The notes: a model not told the origin generated them from the sequence alone. A DNA stretch of 45,468 nt from Clostridia bacterium (GCA_017621085.1 JAGATW010000058.1:1-45468), one strand, 5' to 3'; shown: positions 16,316 to 24,878, counted from the stretch's first letter. Translations and numbers: made by a program.

Positions 16316-16720
16316 TTATTTTATGCTTTTTTTGTCAAAGGAATTGGGAAAAAGCTGACCCAGTGTGCATAATTTTCTTTCCCTGCCATTAAAAAGCACT
16401 ATTTCAAGGGAGCTTTCACAAAATTCACTCATAACCTGCCTGCAAGAGCCACAGGGGTAGGTAAAGTCACAAATTTCATCAATGCCACCAACAATGGCAA
16501 TAGCTAAAAACTCCTTGTCCCCTTGGCTTATAGCCTTTACAATAGCTGTTCTTTCTGCACAAATGCACTCACCAAAGGATGCATTTTCCACATTACAGCC
16601 TGTATAAATTTTTCCGTTTTTGCAAAGCAAGGCGCACCCTACCTTAAAGTTAGAATAAGGAGAATAGGAGTACTCTCTTGCATTTTGAGCTTCTTTGATT
16701 AAAAGGTTATAATTTACCAT
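16316..16720 (-). CDS. cdd: Cytidine deaminase
   Basis: A protein of 134 aa that converts cytidine or deoxycytidine to uridine forms. Zinc and catalytic motifs are present: CAERTA (Cys and catalytic Glu) and PCGSCRQ (two Cys). The substrate motif NVENASFGE is also seen. This small homotetrameric class fits the length. It lies 18 nt after deoB and feeds uridine to Pdp. Confidence 0.95.
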   Translation of the reverse strand: MVNYNLLIKEAQNAREYSYSPYSNFKVGCALLCKNGKIYTGCNVENASFGECICAERTAIVKAISQGDKEFLAIAIVGGIDEICDFTYPCGSCRQVMSEFCESSLEIVLFNGRERKLCTLGQLFPNSFDKKSIK

Positions 16721-16738
16721 AAATTAACCACTCCCCCC

Positions 16739-17899
16739 TTAATTTAATCTTTTTAATATGCTATTTTCGTTATTTTTGTAGTTAATTTCCAAATAGTCTG
16801 CTACCGTGTGACCGATTGCAGTATAGCTATCAAGAGTGCCAAGATTTTTAGGCTCTATGCCATCTTTAATTATTAATAAGGGAATATGCTCTCTTGTATG
16901 GTCAGTGCTTTCGTCCCCTGGGTCACAGCCGTGGTCTGCCGTTATAATTAACAAATCGTCCTTTTTAAGCTTACTGATAATTTTTGGTAAGTGCTTATCA
17001 AAATAGGAAAGAGCCATAGCATACCCATTTGTATCATTTCTGTGTCCGTATAGCATATCAAAGTCAACTAAGTTAATAAAGGCAAGACCGCAAAAGTCCA
17101 TATCTAAAAGCTCAAGTGTCTTTTCAATTCCTTCATTATTTGAGTGAGTTGGGTAATGCTCTGTTATACCCATACCTGCAAAAATATCGTTAATTTTACC
17201 AACGGAAATAACGCTAAGTCCCTGATGGCTAATAGCGTCAAGTATAGTTTTTTCACTTGGCTCAAGGGAAAAATCACGCCTGTTAGCTGTGCGCACATAC
17301 TCACCGTTCCTTTTAATAAAGGGACGTGCAATTACTCTGCCAACACCATGCTCACCCTTTAGCATTTCTCGAGCTGTTTTACAATAGCCATACAATTCCT
17401 CAAGTGGAATAATATCTTCATTTGCGGCGATTTGAAAAACGCTGTCAGCCGATGTATATACAATTAGCTTACCCGTTTTTTCCTGCTCGGCACCATAGTC
17501 CTTAATTACCTCTGTACCCGAATAAGGAAGATTACAAATTACCCCTCTGCCACTTAGCCTTTTAAATTTGTCAATAACCTCTTCGGGAAAGCCGTTTGGG
17601 TAGGTAGGAAGTGGCTTTTTGGACACAATTCCCGCAATTTCCCAATGTCCCACAGTTGTGTCCTTACCCATTGATTTTTCCATGCATCTGCCAAAAACAG
17701 CGCAAGGCGTGGATGTTTTTTCAATACAATCAACTCCGTCAATGTTGCCAAGACCACATTTTATAAGGTTAGGAATTTGTAATTTATCGGATTTTGTAAG
17801 GCTTTTTAAGGTGTTAGCGCCCATATCACCAAATTTATCAGCATCGGGCAAATAGCCTATGCCAAAGCTGTCAAGAACAATTAAAAATACTCTTTTCAT
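16739..17899 (-). CDS. deoB: Phosphopentomutase
   Basis: A protein of 386 aa that interconverts (deoxy)ribose 1-phosphate and 5-phosphate. It belongs to the alkaline-phosphatase superfamily: the N-terminal metal Asp is in VLDSFGIG, the phospho-acceptor Thr in GKDTTVGHWE, and metal ligands in DFDMLYGHRND, ITADHGCDPG and HTREHIP. The ATG overlaps the deoD stop by four bases (ATGA). Confidence 0.95.
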   Translation of the reverse strand: MKRVFLIVLDSFGIGYLPDADKFGDMGANTLKSLTKSDKLQIPNLIKCGLGNIDGVDCIEKTSTPCAVFGRCMEKSMGKDTTVGHWEIAGIVSKKPLPTYPNGFPEEVIDKFKRLSGRGVICNLPYSGTEVIKDYGAEQEKTGKLIVYTSADSVFQIAANEDIIPLEELYGYCKTAREMLKGEHGVGRVIARPFIKRNGEYVRTANRRDFSLEPSEKTILDAISHQGLSVISVGKINDIFAGMGITEHYPTHSNNEGIEKTLELLDMDFCGLAFINLVDFDMLYGHRNDTNGYAMALSYFDKHLPKIISKLKKDDLLIITADHGCDPGDESTDHTREHIPLLIIKDGIEPKNLGTLDSYTAIGHTVADYLEINYKNNENSILKRLN

Positions 17900-18612
17900 A
17901 GCTTAATTGCAGTTTCAAGGGCTAAGATCATCATCTCCGTAAATGAGCTTTGCCTTTCATCACTTGTAGTTTCCTCTTTTGTTATTAAATGGTCGGAGAT
18001 TGTGCATATGGCAAGGGCATTTTTGCCTAAGCGAGAAGCATTCATATAAAGGGCGGCTGATTCCATTTCCACAGCCATAACGCCCATTTTGCCCCAATCC
18101 GAGGAATTATCATCGCTATAAAAGGTGTCGCTTGACAATAAATTGCCAACGTGATAGCTCACACCCATTTCCTTGGCTGTATTTACACACGCTTCAAGAA
18201 TTTTGTAGCTTGCAATAGGAGCAAATGTGCCACTCAATCCATATTGAATTGCATAATTAGAGTTCGTACAAGCTCCCATTCCTATTACAATATCACGTAT
18301 TTTTATTGAGCTTTGCATAGCTCCTGCCGAGCCTACACGAATTATATTTTCCACATCATAGGCAGAAAACAGCTCGTAGGAGTAAATGCCAATAGATGGC
18401 ATACCCATTCCGCTTGCCATAACGCTTACAGGCACACCCTTATATGTACCTGTGTAGCCCTGTATTCCACGTACGTTATTTACAAGACGTGGATTTTCCA
18501 AAAAGTTCTCAGCTATAAACTTAGCACGTAGTGGGTCACCCGGCATTAAAACGGTTTTTGCAAAGTCACCCCTTTGTGCGCTTATATGAGGTGTTGGAGT
18601 ATTAATAGCCAT
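17896..18612 (-). CDS. deoD: Purine-nucleoside phosphorylase, DeoD type
   Basis: A protein of 238 aa that phosphorolyses purine (deoxy)nucleosides. DeoD-type features: the start TPHISAQRGDFAKTVLMPGDP, VMASGMGMPS, RVGSAGA for phosphate, AVEMESAAL for ribose, and ICTISDH (catalytic Asp). Its start lies inside the last codons of deoC, whose GGAGGAGAT serves as its ribosome binding site. Confidence 0.95.
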   Translation of the reverse strand: MAINTPTPHISAQRGDFAKTVLMPGDPLRAKFIAENFLENPRLVNNVRGIQGYTGTYKGVPVSVMASGMGMPSIGIYSYELFSAYDVENIIRVGSAGAMQSSIKIRDIVIGMGACTNSNYAIQYGLSGTFAPIASYKILEACVNTAKEMGVSYHVGNLLSSDTFYSDDNSSDWGKMGVMAVEMESAALYMNASRLGKNALAICTISDHLITKEETTSDERQSSFTEMMILALETAIKL

Positions 18613-19273
18613 TTATATCTCCTCCTTGGTTTTTAATTATATTTACAATTCTGCTTGTGCCTAATCTTGACGCGCCTAAATTAATAAAGTCGATTGCGTC
18701 CTCAAGTGAGCTAATACCACCTGCTGCCTTGATTTTTACATTTTTTCCTATGTGCTTGGAAAAGAGAATAATGTCCTCCTTAGTAGCACCCTTAGTGGAA
18801 AAGCCTGTTGAGGTTTTTATAAAGTCAGCACCACTATTGGTTACAATTTCGCACATTTTAATTTTTTCCTCGTCTGTTAAAAGACAGGTTTCAATAATTA
18901 CCTTCAAGGTTTTACCCTCAATGCTTTCCTTAATTGCCTTAAGGTCGGACAGAACCTTTTGGTAATTCTTGCTCTTTAAATCACCTATGTTTATAACGGT
19001 GTCAATTTCATCAGCACCGTTTAATACAGCTTGCTTTGACTCAAAGCATTTTGCCTCAACCGTTGAATATCCACAAGGAAAGCCCGTAACTGTGCAAATC
19101 TTAATTTCATCGCCTACATATTCCTTTGCCATTTTTACAAATGATTGAGGAATACAAACAGATGCGCAGGAAAAGGCAAGACCCTCATCACAGGTTCTTT
19201 TAATGTCCTGCCAGGTTGCCTCCGGCTTTAGATATGTGTGGTCAACTTTTGATAAAATGTCAATTAGCTCCAT
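18602..19273 (-). CDS. deoC: Deoxyribose-phosphate aldolase
   Basis: A protein of 223 aa that cleaves 2-deoxyribose 5-phosphate to glyceraldehyde 3-phosphate and acetaldehyde. The Schiff-base Lys is in FIKTSTGF, a further Lys in VKIKAAGG, and the starting DHTYLKPEAT is typical. I take ATG 19273 rather than an upstream in-frame codon because GAGGAG precedes it by 7 nt and the family starts there. It overlaps deoD by 11 nt. First gene of the nucleoside operon; no transporter gene is linked. Confidence 0.93.
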   Translation of the reverse strand: MELIDILSKVDHTYLKPEATWQDIKRTCDEGLAFSCASVCIPQSFVKMAKEYVGDEIKICTVTGFPCGYSTVEAKCFESKQAVLNGADEIDTVINIGDLKSKNYQKVLSDLKAIKESIEGKTLKVIIETCLLTDEEKIKMCEIVTNSGADFIKTSTGFSTKGATKEDIILFSKHIGKNVKIKAAGGISSLEDAIDFINLGASRLGTSRIVNIIKNQGGDINGY

Positions 19274-19305
19274 AAAAATTCTCCTCAAAAATAGTATCTG
19301 ATATT

Positions 19306-19334
19306 ATTTTACCATATATTTCTCTTTAATGCAA
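19306..19334 (-). promoter_or_regulatory. Sigma-A promoter of the nucleoside salvage operon
   Basis: On the minus strand TTGCAT and an extended -10 TGG-TAAAAT are 17 bp apart. It diverges from the promoter at 19371-19399. I see no clear DeoR-type operator. Confidence 0.6.
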
Positions 19335-19370
19335 TAAGTGAAAAAATATTAACAAATTGTTAAAAACCCC

Positions 19371-19399
19371 TGTACATTTTCGACAAGATGTGATATAAT
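19371..19399 (+). promoter_or_regulatory. Sigma-A promoter for the E2-like gene
   Basis: TGTACA, a 17-bp spacer and an extended -10 TGA-TATAAT (TATAAT at 19394-19399). Confidence 0.65.
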
Positions 19400-19400
19400 A

Positions 19401-19422
19401 TTTTGTGGACTAATCCACAAAA
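19401..19422 (+). promoter_or_regulatory. Palindrome at the transcription start of the E2-like gene
   Basis: TTTTGTGGA-CTAA-TCCACAAAA (9-bp perfect stem) lies directly after the -10 box and spans the expected start site. It could be an operator for a dimeric repressor or a protective 5' hairpin of the mRNA. Confidence 0.5.
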
Positions 19423-19441
19423 CTCGAAAAAGAGGTATTAT

Positions 19442-20314
19442 ATGAAAGAGAAAAAGCCCAAAAAAATTAAGGACAAAATCAGACGTGTCCGTTCTATTAG
19501 CCCAATGGCAAGGATTGTTCCTTACATTATGGAGAACAGAATAGGCTCACAAAACTTTATTTTTGACAAAATTTATCTTTCTAAGATTGACAAATACATA
19601 AAACAAAAGCAGGAACAGGGTCTTAAAAGCTTTAACCTTATGCACGTAATTATTGCTGCATATGTAAGAACCTGCTCACAGCGTCCCGCTATTAATCGCT
19701 TTATAAGAGGACAAAAAATATACACTCGTCGTATGGTAGAGGTTTCCTTGACTATAAAAAAGGAAATGAATATTGACTCTCCCGACACGGTTGTAAAAAT
19801 TCTTGTAGAGCCAAATGCAACTGCCGAGGATGTATATTACGCACTTAATGAAAAAATTGAAGGGTACAGAGAGGTTAAAAACAGTAGCTTTGACAAGCTT
19901 GCCAAGGTTCTTAACTTTATTCCGGGCTTACTTTTAAGATGGACAGTTCGCTTCCTTCGCTTCCTTGACTACTTAGGACTTTTACCAAGGTCCTTAACTG
20001 CCCTTAGCCCATTCCATTGCTCATTCTTTATTACCTCAATGGGCTCACTTGGTATTCCTCCAATCGTTCACCATTTATATGATTTCGGCTCTTGCCCAAC
20101 ATTCTGCTCCTTCGGTGCAAAGCAACGTGAGCTGAAGCTAGAGGCTGACGGCAGCATACAAAGGCAAACCTACGTTGAGGTTAGCTATAACCTTGACGAG
20201 CGTATTTGCGATGGCTATTATTTCGCCTCAGCTCTTAGATACCTAAAGAGCATTTACAAAAGCCCTGAAATCCTTGATAACCCACCTGAGGTGGTTATTG
20301 AAGACATAAGATAG
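19442..20314 (+). CDS. Stand-alone E2/CAT-fold acyltransferase-like protein with altered motif
   Basis: A protein of 290 aa resembling the catalytic domain of 2-oxoacid dehydrogenase E2 subunits, without lipoyl or E1-binding domains. The segment SFFITSMGSLGI and the C-terminal VSYNLDERICDGYY match the E2 core, but the catalytic motif DHRxxDG reads DERICDG (residues 252-258): the active-site His is replaced by Glu. Residues about 155-190 are unusually hydrophobic (FIPGLLLRWTVRFLRFLDYL) and could touch the membrane. ATG 19442 is chosen for AGAGG upstream. No E1 or E3 gene is near. It may be a non-classical acyltransferase or a pseudo-enzyme; function unknown. Confidence 0.75.
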   Translation: MKEKKPKKIKDKIRRVRSISPMARIVPYIMENRIGSQNFIFDKIYLSKIDKYIKQKQEQGLKSFNLMHVIIAAYVRTCSQRPAINRFIRGQKIYTRRMVEVSLTIKKEMNIDSPDTVVKILVEPNATAEDVYYALNEKIEGYREVKNSSFDKLAKVLNFIPGLLLRWTVRFLRFLDYLGLLPRSLTALSPFHCSFFITSMGSLGIPPIVHHLYDFGSCPTFCSFGAKQRELKLEADGSIQRQTYVEVSYNLDERICDGYYFASALRYLKSIYKSPEILDNPPEVVIEDIR

Positions 20315-20430
20315 CAATATGACACAACAGGGTCATATCGCAGTGATATTGTGCTAAAGCACGGTGATATTCGGCTTTGCCGAGCGATACAATCCGCACT
20401 GTGATTTTTTGCGTAAACGCAAAAGCGAAA
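20313..20430. repeat. Mini-palindrome array, copy A (collinear with 34990-35105)
   Basis: Hairpins GTGCT-AA-AGCAC (20351-20362), TCGGC-TTT-GCCGA (20371-20383) and TTTTGCGT-AA-ACGCAAAA (20407-20424) are linked by GTGATAT-like spacers. It follows the stop codon of the E2-like gene directly. Read on the minus strand, 34990-35105 has the same order of hairpins and the flank ATGACACA..GGG, so the two are diverged copies of one element of about 110 bp. Confidence 0.8.
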
Positions 20431-20450
20431 ATTAACCTTAAAATGACAAT

Positions 20451-20478
20451 AGCCTTCCAAAACGGAAGGCTATTTTTG
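20451..20478 (+). terminator. Terminator for the E2-like gene
   Basis: AGCCTTCC / GGAAGGCT (8 bp, loop AAAAC) followed by ATTTTTGTT on the plus strand. On the minus strand the same hairpin may serve pepD, with a weaker T-tract. Confidence 0.7.
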
Positions 20479-20501
20479 TTGCTCTTTTCAGAGGTGAATT
20501 T

Positions 20502-21920
20502 TTAAATATTTTTCAAAAATTCAACCACTGTGTCGTAGATTTTGTCCATTGACTTAATTTCCATAGTTTCCTGTGGAGTGTGCAAATCGTGTACGTTACA
20601 GCCAACGGAAATTGCCTCTAAGTCCTTAATGCCTGCAGAAATTATGCCACACTCAAGTCCTGCGTGTATTAAGGTTGCCTCGGTTTTTTCTCCGCTTACC
20701 TTTTCATATGCGCCTTGCCAGCTTGTAACAAGTGGGGATGAGGCAGGGCTTTGCCAGCCCGGGTATTTTTCGTGGTGGTATGTATCTCCACCTATTTCAT
20801 TTGCTAAGCTATTAAGAAATTCAACGCTTTCCTTAAGTCCGCTTTCCTCATAGCAGCGTGAGGAAAAGCCTATTGATATGTTATTTTCGTTAGTTCTTAT
20901 TCTTGCAAGGTTGCGGGAGAGTCTTGGCAAAATAGGAGCTGCTTTTCTATACTCTAAAACTCCGTTGTCAACCAACAATACTTTAATGATTTTGTCAGTG
21001 TCATCATCTAAAATTCTTTGGGACGTGGTTGTTTTTTCAATTTTTACGCACAATTCGTTGTCCTCGCTTGCCTTTAAAAATGACCTTGCGTAATCGTTAA
21101 TTTCGCCACCGTCAATTTCCTTATCAGCTATAATTACGCACTCGCACTCTCTTGGTATTGCATTGTCCTTATCTCCACCGGAAATGTAGGAAATATTAAA
21201 GGCGATTTCGCTTTTTAGCTTACTTAAAATTTTGCCCATTAAAATGTGTGCATTAAGTCTGTTTTTGTCAATGTCCTCACCGGAGTGACCACCACATAAG
21301 CCACCTATTGTAATTTTGTAACCGTTAAAGACGCCCTTTTCCCTTTTGACAGGTAAGGTAAGCTCTGTCCTTATACCACCACAGCAGCCGATAATAACGC
21401 TGTTTTCCTCGGCTGAGTCAAGGTTAACCATTCGCTTTGCGGTAAGCTGACTATAATCAAATTTAGATGCGCCAACAAGACCAATTTCCTCGCTTGAGGT
21501 AAACAAGCATTCAATTTTCGGATGGGAAATGCTTTCATCCTCAAGAATTGATAGCATAATTGCAACTCCAAAGCCATCATCAGCACCAAGAGTTGTGTTG
21601 TTTGCCCTTAAAATATTTCCCTCTTGAATTAATTCAATAGGGTCCTTTGAAAAGTCGTGAATTGTTTCCTTGTTCTTTTCTGCCACCATATCTGTATGGG
21701 CTTGGAGCATTATTGAAGGCTCATTTTCCCTACCCTGTGTCGCATTTTTAACAATTAATACGTTGTTTGCCTCGTCCTTAATTGCGTATAAATTATGCTT
21801 GTCTGCAAAGCTAAGTAAGTAATTTGCAATTTCTCCTTCATTACCCGATGCACGAGGTATTCTTGATATAATTTCAAAATACTCAAATGGCCTTTCGTTT
21901 TTAACTCTCTGTATGTACAT
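20502..21920 (-). CDS. pepD: Aminoacyl-histidine dipeptidase (PepD, M20 family)
   Basis: A protein of 472 aa, a cytoplasmic dizinc Xaa-His dipeptidase. Metal and catalytic residues: QAHTDMV (His and Asp), GADDGFG (bridging Asp), SSEEIGLVG (catalytic Glu pair), GLECG and DLHTPQE near the C-terminus. The lid domain lies between about residues 195 and 380. I start at ATG 21920 (MYIQRVK), 10 nt after AAAGGAG; the in-frame upstream TTG is less likely. It has its own promoter and is not in an operon. Confidence 0.9.
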   Translation of the reverse strand: MYIQRVKNERPFEYFEIISRIPRASGNEGEIANYLLSFADKHNLYAIKDEANNVLIVKNATQGRENEPSIMLQAHTDMVAEKNKETIHDFSKDPIELIQEGNILRANNTTLGADDGFGVAIMLSILEDESISHPKIECLFTSSEEIGLVGASKFDYSQLTAKRMVNLDSAEENSVIIGCCGGIRTELTLPVKREKGVFNGYKITIGGLCGGHSGEDIDKNRLNAHILMGKILSKLKSEIAFNISYISGGDKDNAIPRECECVIIADKEIDGGEINDYARSFLKASEDNELCVKIEKTTTSQRILDDDTDKIIKVLLVDNGVLEYRKAAPILPRLSRNLARIRTNENNISIGFSSRCYEESGLKESVEFLNSLANEIGGDTYHHEKYPGWQSPASSPLVTSWQGAYEKVSGEKTEATLIHAGLECGIISAGIKDLEAISVGCNVHDLHTPQETMEIKSMDKIYDTVVEFLKNI

Positions 21921-21953
21921 AAGCAAAAATCTCCTTTAATAGTCGTTTTTACT

Positions 21954-21982
21954 ATTGTATCATTTTTCTTTCTAAAATTGAA
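21954..21982 (-). promoter_or_regulatory. Extended -10 promoter for pepD, with start-site palindrome
   Basis: On the minus strand an extended -10 TGA-TACAAT lies 17 bp after a poor -35 (TTCAAT). The expected start site falls in an inverted repeat ATAGT-N7-ACTAT (21939-21955). Confidence 0.5.
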
Positions 21983-22016
21983 TACTATTTCATAAAATTT
22001 CTAAATTTCCATAAAC

Positions 22017-22042
22017 AAAAGGAAGACAAGCGTCTTCCTTTT
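22017..22042 (-). terminator. Terminator of proS
   Basis: AAAAGGAAGAC / GTCTTCCTTTT, an 11-bp perfect stem with a 4-nt loop, lies 4 nt after the proS stop on the minus strand. Confidence 0.85.
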
Positions 22043-22046
22043 AGTA

Positions 22047-23777
22047 TTAGTCGATATTGTTTTCGATTTGAGCAATTAGCTCTTGTATTTTTGATTTTGC
22101 CTCTCCGGCTGCGGTTTGTGGGTTTAGGTCAAGCTGGAAGGACTTGTCACGGGCGCAAAGCTCAACTGCGCCTCTTTCAAGTGTTCTTGGGCTGACAATC
22201 ATTCTGACAGGAACGCCGATTAGGTCAGCGTCGGAGAACATAACTCCTGCGCTTACATTTCTGTCATCATAAATAACCTCAACGCCTATGCGCTTTAATT
22301 CCTCATAAAGCTTGTCCGCTGTTTCCTTAACCTGTGGGTTATCAACACGAATAGCGCAAAGGTGAATTTGCCAAGGTGCAATTGTAATTGGCCAAATCGG
22401 ACCAAACTTATCGTGGCTTACCTGACAAATAGATGCCATAAGTCTGCCAACGCCAATACCATAGCAGCCCATAATCGGGTACTGTAATTCACCGTTTTGG
22501 TCAAGGTATTGCATACCCATTGATTCTGTATATTTTGTGCCAAGCTGGAATATGTTACCAACCTCAATACCACGCTTAATGGAAATTGAGTGCTTACCGC
22601 ATACAGGGCAAATACCACCCTTATATGCCTTAGCTACGCTTACATATTCAACCTTGCCATAGTCGCGCTCGATATTAAAGCCTGTTAAGTGGTAGTTTTC
22701 CTCATTTGCACCGCAAATTAGGCTATTTATACCCTTTAAGGATTCATCAAATACAATTGTTACATTTTCAGGCAAGCCACAAGGACCGATAAAGCCTGCA
22801 ACAACACCCATATCCTGTGTAACTACTGCCGGGTGTACCTCTGCTTTTAGGTGATTTCTTAATTTTGTTTCGTTAACCTCTAAGTCACCACGAACAAAAA
22901 CAATAACTAAGGAGTCATCAGCATTTCTTTGATAAAGAACAGCCTTGCAGGTGTCCTTCTCTCCCTTACCTAAGAACTTAGAAACCTCCTCAATTGTCTT
23001 TTGATTTGGTGTATGTACCTTTGTTAATTCCTCAATTTCGCCACTTACATTTTCAACAATGCAATCAGCAACCTCCATATTGGAGCGATAGCCACACTCA
23101 TCACATATAACAAGCGTGTCCTCACCAATTTCGGTAAGGAGCATAAATTCGTGGGAAATACGACCGCCCATCATACCTGAGTCAGACTTTACAGCAACTA
23201 CGTTTGTTGCGCCACAACGAGCAAAAATTCTTTCATATGCGTGGTAGCAAACGTCGTAATACTCCTCTAAGTCCTTCATTGAGGTATGGAAGGAATAAGC
23301 ATCCTTCATTGTAAATTCACGTGTACGAATAAGACCGCCACGGGAACGAGGCTCGTCACGGAACTTTGTTTGAATTTGGTAAATCATAAATGGGTATTTT
23401 TGATAGCTTTGCGCAGCATCTCTTGCAAGGTGAACTGCTGCCTCCTCGTGTGTCATACCCAAAACCATATCAATACCATTTCTGTCCTTAAATCTTAAAA
23501 GCTCAGAGCCTATGGTATTATAACGGTCAGACTCCTGCCAAAGCGCGCCCGGCATTACAACAGGGAACATAACCTCTTGACCGTCAATTTTATCCATTTC
23601 CTCACGGAGAATATTTTCAATTTTCTTAGTAATTCTTTTAGCGGGCATATAAAGGGAGAAAAGTCCTGTACCAACAGACTTCATATATCCTCCACGCACC
23701 ATTAATGCCTGACTTTCAATTGTACAATCGGCAGGTGCTGTTTTAAATCTTTCGCCAAGTAATGAGCTAACCTTCAT
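22047..23777 (-). CDS. proS: Prolyl-tRNA synthetase
   Basis: A protein of 576 aa that charges tRNA-Pro. It is the bacterial type: class II motif 2 is FRDEPRSRGGLIRTREF, motif 3 is CYGIGVGRLMASI, the editing insert lies between them (about residues 225-390), and an anticodon-binding domain ends the protein. I choose ATG 23777 (MKVSSLLGERFK) with AGAGGAC upstream, not the upstream in-frame codon. The leader is only about 30-40 nt, too short for a T-box, so regulation by uncharged tRNA is not visible. Confidence 0.95.
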   Translation of the reverse strand: MKVSSLLGERFKTAPADCTIESQALMVRGGYMKSVGTGLFSLYMPAKRITKKIENILREEMDKIDGQEVMFPVVMPGALWQESDRYNTIGSELLRFKDRNGIDMVLGMTHEEAAVHLARDAAQSYQKYPFMIYQIQTKFRDEPRSRGGLIRTREFTMKDAYSFHTSMKDLEEYYDVCYHAYERIFARCGATNVVAVKSDSGMMGGRISHEFMLLTEIGEDTLVICDECGYRSNMEVADCIVENVSGEIEELTKVHTPNQKTIEEVSKFLGKGEKDTCKAVLYQRNADDSLVIVFVRGDLEVNETKLRNHLKAEVHPAVVTQDMGVVAGFIGPCGLPENVTIVFDESLKGINSLICGANEENYHLTGFNIERDYGKVEYVSVAKAYKGGICPVCGKHSISIKRGIEVGNIFQLGTKYTESMGMQYLDQNGELQYPIMGCYGIGVGRLMASICQVSHDKFGPIWPITIAPWQIHLCAIRVDNPQVKETADKLYEELKRIGVEVIYDDRNVSAGVMFSDADLIGVPVRMIVSPRTLERGAVELCARDKSFQLDLNPQTAAGEAKSKIQELIAQIENNID

Positions 23778-23812
23778 AATATAGTCCTCTCTTCTAAATA
23801 ACTTATTAAATA

Positions 23813-23841
23813 AATATAACACACAAATATTAGTTTGTCAA
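23813..23841 (-). promoter_or_regulatory. Sigma-A promoter of proS
   Basis: On the minus strand TTGACA and an extended -10 TGT-TATATT are 17 bp apart. Confidence 0.8.
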
Positions 23842-23869
23842 TTATTTTTGTTGAAAAACAGAAATTAAA

Positions 23870-23944
23870 AAGGGCAGAAAACTGATATGTACCTCCAAAA
23901 GTGTCTAACTTTTGGAGGTACATATCAAACAACCTTTCTGCCAA
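23870..23944. repeat. Long two-step palindrome between the TIR gene and proS
   Basis: A perfect 20-bp stem (23883-23902 with 23908-23927) closes the 5-nt loop GTCTA; an outer stem GGCAGAAA / TTTCTGCC flanks it. The inner stem contains TACCTCC/GGAGGTA. It starts 7 nt after the TIR stop on the minus strand and ends before the proS promoter. A terminator for the TIR gene is possible (CCCTTTTTAATTTC follows on that strand), but the stem is longer than any other terminator here; a small mobile palindrome is an alternative. Confidence 0.7.
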
Positions 23945-23950
23945 AATTAG

Positions 23951-24817
23951 TTATTTGAATGATTTTTCAATATGCTTAATCAAATCCTTAGTCGCCTGTT
24001 CATTTTCCGCATTAAAGAGAGATTGGCAATTAATAAGAGTGATTTTTGGCTTTTTTGCATCAAGCTCTGAAATACCTATGGTTAAAACAATATCGTGGTC
24101 AGGAGCTATCATCTTATCCCTGCCGATAAAGGAAAGGACAACAGTTGCAACTATTGTTTTAGAGCCTGTGTGAGAAAAATATGGGTCATCAAAGGTAGCT
24201 ATATAGCTTAGCCTTGCGCTTAAGCTATACTCATCCTGCGGTGTGTATTTCCAAAGGGTAAGCCTTTTTCCCTTATCATCAACAATACAAACGCCAAAGC
24301 GCATTTGGTCCTGTCCGTTGTATTTTGAGGATGACATTAAAGAATAATACTCACACTCCGAATAAAACCTATTAAGCTCACTTATATAAAATGGTTCTTC
24401 TATATGGTTAAATACCTCAATCGGTAGTCCCTTTACAATTTTATCTCTAAATCTAAAAATGCTATCTTTAAAATTTCCCTTAGTACATTCAGCCAAGCGA
24501 TATGCATCCTGTGTACATAGAGGAAATCCAAAGTCATCTAAATAAACCGTGTAAACATGCTTTTTGCTTTTACGAGCAAGGGTCAAATCCCTCTCAACGT
24601 GGCGAGAAACAATAGAGTTTCTTGTAACAAGGAGCAAAACGCAATTAGAGGACAAAAGCCTTTGATTGCTTTCCTCATCCGAGGCTATGCCTGTATCAAG
24701 CCATAAATTACAGCCGCTTATCATTAAAGCCTTGCGTAGTTCAAGTGCTATTTCCTTATCCTTAAAGGAATAGGTCATAAACACATAAGGGGCATTTCCC
24801 AAATATAGCTTTTCCAT
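23951..24817 (-). CDS. Solitary TIR-domain protein
   Basis: A protein of 288 aa. Residues about 9-130 form a TIR domain: strand YVFMTYSFKDKEIALELRKAL, then NLWLDT, SSNCVLLLVTRNSIVSRHVERDL and VYTVYLDD. Glu75 (in SRHVERDL) sits where NAD-cleaving TIR domains have the catalytic Glu; this is inference. Residues about 140-288 are an unrecognised mixed alpha/beta domain with no membrane helix. AAGGAGG precedes ATG 24817. It has its own near-consensus promoter and no linked SIR2, SMODS or Thoeris partner gene. Possible roles are a single-gene NADase effector or a signalling scaffold. Confidence 0.8.
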   Translation of the reverse strand: MEKLYLGNAPYVFMTYSFKDKEIALELRKALMISGCNLWLDTGIASDEESNQRLLSSNCVLLLVTRNSIVSRHVERDLTLARKSKKHVYTVYLDDFGFPLCTQDAYRLAECTKGNFKDSIFRFRDKIVKGLPIEVFNHIEEPFYISELNRFYSECEYYSLMSSSKYNGQDQMRFGVCIVDDKGKRLTLWKYTPQDEYSLSARLSYIATFDDPYFSHTGSKTIVATVVLSFIGRDKMIAPDHDIVLTIGISELDAKKPKITLINCQSLFNAENEQATKDLIKHIEKSFK

Positions 24818-24847
24818 ACACAACCTCCTTGTAAGATTTACCACAGT

Positions 24848-24876
24848 ATTATAACATATTTTAAATAAAAAGTCAA
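24848..24876 (-). promoter_or_regulatory. Near-consensus promoter of the TIR gene
   Basis: On the minus strand TTGACT and TGT-TATAAT are 17 bp apart. It lies in the short gap after the GH92 stop, so the TIR gene is expressed independently of it. Confidence 0.8.
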
Positions 24877-24878
24877 AT

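Noticed and set aside
23778-23950. T-box riboswitch upstream of proS
   Set aside because: The leader between the promoter (23813-23841) and the start is only a few tens of bases, and no specifier loop or T-box consensus is seen.
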